In this document: positions 22,101 to 24,230 of the stretch, piece by piece
How positions within the stretch are numbered: the stretch's first letter is position 1
How the letters are laid out: each line of letters begins with the position of its first letter
IMG/VR virus record: IMGVR_UViG_3300045135_003292
Location: 1 to 24,230 of that record
DNA length: 24,230 bases
Origin: a virus
Reading direction: 5' to 3' (one strand)
Notes under the pieces: model-generated
The model's input: the letters and a program-made list of their open reading frames with translations, nothing else
What the model was told of the DNA's origin: nothing
Databases searched by the model: none
Position numbers and translations under genes: made by a program

Positions 22101-23998
22101 ATGATAATCCTCACAATATTCTAGCATCTCAAGAAAACTATTTTAGTAAAACTGCTGATTTTAAAAATGGTGGCGAATTTAAGAGCCCCGCTGAAGATAA
22201 CAATCCTTGGAGCGATTTTACTAATAGCCAAATTGTTACTTATGACGAAAATATTACGCTTGAAAAAATAATGGATGTCTCAAGATCTGCAGGTGTCCAT
22301 TCTTTTGCTTTTTATAGCATGAACTACTTTGGGAAATTTTCTTCTTCTCCCGTTCTTAGAACAATTGCTGTACCAGCAGAAGAAATTGATGGAGACGACA
22401 AGTTAAATGACATTGAAATTGCTGCATTATCAATCAATGATGAAGATAGGTTAGAGTTACAATATGGAAGTAATGAAGATGTTAAAATAACCGACTTGAC
22501 CACGTTGGGAATCTCTTGGACCATAAACACTGTAGGTGAAGACACCTTCCTGAGGTCTTACGGAATGATTCCGGGTGCAGAAACCACTACCCGTGGATTA
22601 AATGCTGGTACCAGAGGGCTTAATCCTGATGAGCCATTACCTATTGCTAGTCACCTACACTACCTAATAACAGTAAGAGATCAAGCTTCGTCTTTTAATA
22701 ATGGTTTAGCATCACCTAACGCAAATGTTTATAATTTTAAAGATTTTAGTGATCACGTCGGAAATTTTCAGTCTTTAAGCGATACTTCAATCTGCTCTAA
22801 TCCATCTATATTTATAAAACAAGCCTTTGATATAGATAACCGTGCTAGTAATCTAAACCCAGTAGAACTAAGCCCAAGATCAACGGTTATAACAATAGAA
22901 GACTTAATTAAATTTAAGGATTCTAATAACGAACAATTAAATTATTCATACGAATATGGACCGCCCAGAAGATATGATATATTTGTAGAGTTAATTAATG
23001 ACGAAAGAACAGTCAATGATGGGACTGAAAGGCTTGTTACTTCTGCAAGCACTCAGGGATTAGGAAACTATGATAACACTACAGATATAGATAGTGATTC
23101 AGTAGGCACGAATACTGGATACGACGGGATTACTATAACGAATAGAAGACTGCCTACTTTCTTTTTTGTAAGTTCTTATATAAATGATTTATACGAGCAA
23201 GTTGCGGACTACGACAATTCTGCAGGCACTTATGCTAACGTAGACTTAAATTCTATAAATGCGTTTGTAAAAAACAACAGTAAAATATTTTTACTAAAAC
23301 AAAATTACACTGGAACAAAAGACCCAAGAAGCTCTGATGGTAAAGACTATTGGATAGAAGTAGATGCAATATGTCAAGCAACCTTGACGATGAGAAACAA
23401 TAAGCTTTTTGTAAGACCTGTAGGGCTGGCATTTTTTACCTCTGGGTCATCAGTAAGGCTTACGTCTATTCCTTTATCTAATGGATTTCAACATGAAAGA
23501 TTTAACGATTTCACATTTGGAGGTTTTCAAGTTGTCACTTCAACCCATAAGGAAGAAAAAAGTACGACTTTATTCAGAAGAGACAAGATTCATGAATTAG
23601 GCAAAAACGTAACCCAAGGATCTAAACAAGATATAGAAGAGGTAATCGAAGAACAAACTGAAGGTGGAGAAGAGCCTGCAACCACAGTTAATCAGGAAAT
23701 AAGGTTTCTGCAATCCCCATTTGAAAGAGAAGACGATCTAGACGAAGGGGACGATGATGTTTTCGAAAATGAAGATGACGAGCCAGATTCTGATGTCGAA
23801 GCCGAAGTGACTAAAACTGAAGCAGAAATTTTCTTAGATATACCAACTAATGTTAAACATGTGTGTATAGCTCCTTTAGATAGATTCGATATAAGTGTAA
23901 TAAATTATTACAGAGGAACCACGTCGGAGTTATCAGACTATTTAAAGAAAGCGATGCCGTATTCAAATATAGTAGACGTAACTTTCACTGAAGAATAA
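19112..23998 (+). CDS. J: Lambda gpJ-like central tail fibre / host-specificity protein
   Basis: This 1628-residue protein follows the J plan. The N-terminus has QIQVLDLVGEGEIEGLVSG (~42-60) and a YWNNVPL strand. The hub region has WVFYDLLTNRRYGLGEYI (~500-517), IFRAVAYYGQGSIF and AMRWGKW...LRPGDVFRVQDQ (~670-710). A GAYEVMGLEYASGKFDQVE segment (~910-928) and an Fn3-like region around 1060-1085 follow. The distal ~500 residues are beta-rich and unfamiliar, as expected for a fast-evolving receptor-binding part. A strongly acidic, low-complexity stretch (~1503-1565) precedes a final ~60-residue domain. It is longer than lambda J (about 1130 residues). The ATG has a weak GAAAAAGAA purine run upstream. 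It determines host recognition by family role. Confidence 0.92.
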   Translation: MTQLNSGIFLQGAHKKAKRPSIAKEGILGRIGGGKKAVSRTQIQVLDLVGEGEIEGLVSGDFHYFGNEGEYGYVSGRFEPYESFTARAAEKDSEVTIKSIDDVRWLRSIYWNNVPLVDTSEQLNYANIDVAFVNGNAKGLGDNRNVDGTTETSFSRDVTRKATKTRAISERLRGPNYIYNSSGRPTEDFEDIYNPNATDAEGKKKHRRAVANSKAYRVLNKNCTAVKVNVKIASLQYRELRRKKKLGSIRNTTVKWMIEVEPIFSSFSEVPEAVRKSFKKTRHVEATGRVQKGYLDSREIPLENLSYREDFIGWEITIIRKTFEAVSASYANTTFVDSITEVYEDSYSYPHSAIVSSKFSAEFFSQVPDRKFDMKCLKVKVPNNYNPLLRNYGQISGGARYAGSTGLSPNINEASLSASNSFERNTTDDSVAGGATELTTHSVYPWVHQDVSDYYSSLPANCSGVKISGLSEQELGDKTVNGTTDMWDGNFKSEKQWTDNPAWVFYDLLTNRRYGLGEYINESDIDKWTLFKIGQYCDQLVPDGLGGLEPRFSANIVLNKREEAFKVVNDMSSIFRAVAYYGQGSIFAVQDSPKDPLMLFTNSNVEGGNFNYQSSNKKARHNVAIVKYLDREDFYRPAIEYVKDIESIKQYGEREVETTAFGAVTKSQAMRWGKWTLLTENLQTETVNFTAGLEASYLRPGDVFRVQDQNRIAESLGGRVSGIRIDDNLGAVITLDRYSLFPEFQPHNLQDDSNDGKHQFGTGTLSLMLPTHYYDPISTDIANEQDDGSSTDDDPVYGTAYANEIRNELILEFNFWTGHSLRSDADGYISRLVGPSGEHQNGLVEITLTGSNYQSKYINTSIFDLDLGDASSTNNNSKTPFVYTIHDAQNTGDTSNLYSTLSVRETDNGAYEVMGLEYASGKFDQVEQDFTLQTQNTAFSTDAPKTPHVEAFFNNPADTIEYKVKVAQVEDEDTKVESPDPNHNTNMLITYYKYEANDNPHNILASQENYFSKTADFKNGGEFKSPAEDNNPWSDFTNSQIVTYDENITLEKIMDVSRSAGVHSFAFYSMNYFGKFSSSPVLRTIAVPAEEIDGDDKLNDIEIAALSINDEDRLELQYGSNEDVKITDLTTLGISWTINTVGEDTFLRSYGMIPGAETTTRGLNAGTRGLNPDEPLPIASHLHYLITVRDQASSFNNGLASPNANVYNFKDFSDHVGNFQSLSDTSICSNPSIFIKQAFDIDNRASNLNPVELSPRSTVITIEDLIKFKDSNNEQLNYSYEYGPPRRYDIFVELINDERTVNDGTERLVTSASTQGLGNYDNTTDIDSDSVGTNTGYDGITITNRRLPTFFFVSSYINDLYEQVADYDNSAGTYANVDLNSINAFVKNNSKIFLLKQNYTGTKDPRSSDGKDYWIEVDAICQATLTMRNNKLFVRPVGLAFFTSGSSVRLTSIPLSNGFQHERFNDFTFGGFQVVTSTHKEEKSTTLFRRDKIHELGKNVTQGSKQDIEEVIEEQTEGGEEPATTVNQEIRFLQSPFEREDDLDEGDDDVFENEDDEPDSDVEAEVTKTEAEIFLDIPTNVKHVCIAPLDRFDISVINYYRGTTSELSDYLKKAMPYSNIVDVTFTEE

Positions 23999-24012
23999 AA
24001 TAAAAAAACGAA

Positions 24013-24230
24013 ATGAACAATTCAGTAGCAACTTTTAAGAAAAACTCTAACACTATTTACAGCTCGACTGATTCAGATTGGACTAGAGTAAGAAATGGTA
24101 GTTTTATTAAATTTCAAAGCTCATCTGATTTATTTACCGTAACTGGTAAACAGCAGCATGATTTTTTGAAAAGCTTTGATAGAATTGCAAATGCAACAGT
24201 AGAGATAAAAGGCGACTGCTCAGACATCCT
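24013..24230 (+). CDS. Unknown protein, N-terminal part (runs off right edge)
   Basis: The frame is open from the ATG at 24013 to the edge, giving 72 complete codons. It starts 14 bases after the J stop, behind an A-rich stretch (AAAAAAACGAA) without a clear Shine-Dalgarno. The visible sequence (MNNSVATFKKNSNTIYSSTD, then DWTRVRNGSFIKF and FLKSFDRIANATVEIKGD) contains no motif I recognise. Its position directly after J suggests another tail-tip or fibre-associated protein, but that is context only. Confidence 0.6.
   Translation, partial: MNNSVATFKKNSNTIYSSTDSDWTRVRNGSFIKFQSSSDLFTVTGKQQHDFLKSFDRIANATVEIKGDCSDI

Noticed and set aside
19122-22545. Minus-strand open frames antisense to the J-like gene, and one at 17272-17544
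   Set aside because: They lie inside well-recognised tail genes, encode no recognisable motif and would break the uniform direction of the block.

Overview
The window looks like part of a low-GC tailed-phage genome (a siphovirus with a lambda-like tail tip), most likely from an environmental, probably aquatic, phage of a Gram-negative host. The phage identity rests on a clear lambda-type M-L-K-I-J tail-tip run on the plus strand and a tail fibre with collagen-like repeats at the left edge. Lambda-type central fibres (J) and use of heptose-type glycosyltransferases favour a Gram-negative host, but the host cannot be named from this sequence. Coding density is near total. The longest gene-free stretch is about 60 bases, and I see no tRNA, rRNA, CRISPR array, transposon or clear terminator.

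Layout. Two gene blocks diverge from a 59-base region at 15519-15577. The minus-strand block runs leftward from 15518. It begins with three consecutive, apparently paralogous proteins that each carry two copies of a tail-tube-like beta domain (14586-15518, 13735-14589, and the first ~290 residues of 8913-13733). The third is fused to a very large array of IPT/TIG-like domains, and a small TIG protein follows (8278-8910). Next comes a five-gene sugar-modification cassette: a three-glycosyltransferase fusion (GT9 + GT4 + GT-A), a NodU/CmcH-type O-carbamoyltransferase, a small protein that seems to be half of a TibC-like enzyme, a GT4-like glycosyltransferase, and a TibC/Aah-type protein O-heptosyltransferase with its four-cysteine cluster. 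The block ends with a collagen-like tail fibre that leaves the window. Most junctions are stop/start overlaps (TAATG or ATGA), so the block looks like one translationally coupled operon.

The plus-strand block (15578 to the right edge) encodes the tail tip: M-like, L-like (Fe-S cysteines retained), a stand-alone JAMM/MPN peptidase, K-like (JAMM + NlpC/P60), I-like, a 1628-residue J-like central fibre, and the start of another protein.

How the parts may work together. The sugar cassette lies between genes for surface-exposed virion proteins. My main hypothesis is that the phage O-glycosylates, and perhaps carbamoylates, its own TIG or Ser/Thr-rich collagen-like tail proteins. An 11-base motif (TTAGTGTAAAT or one mismatch) lies just upstream of three gene starts, always pointing into the gene. 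It forms a perfect inverted repeat in the divergent region and is a candidate phage promoter or operator.
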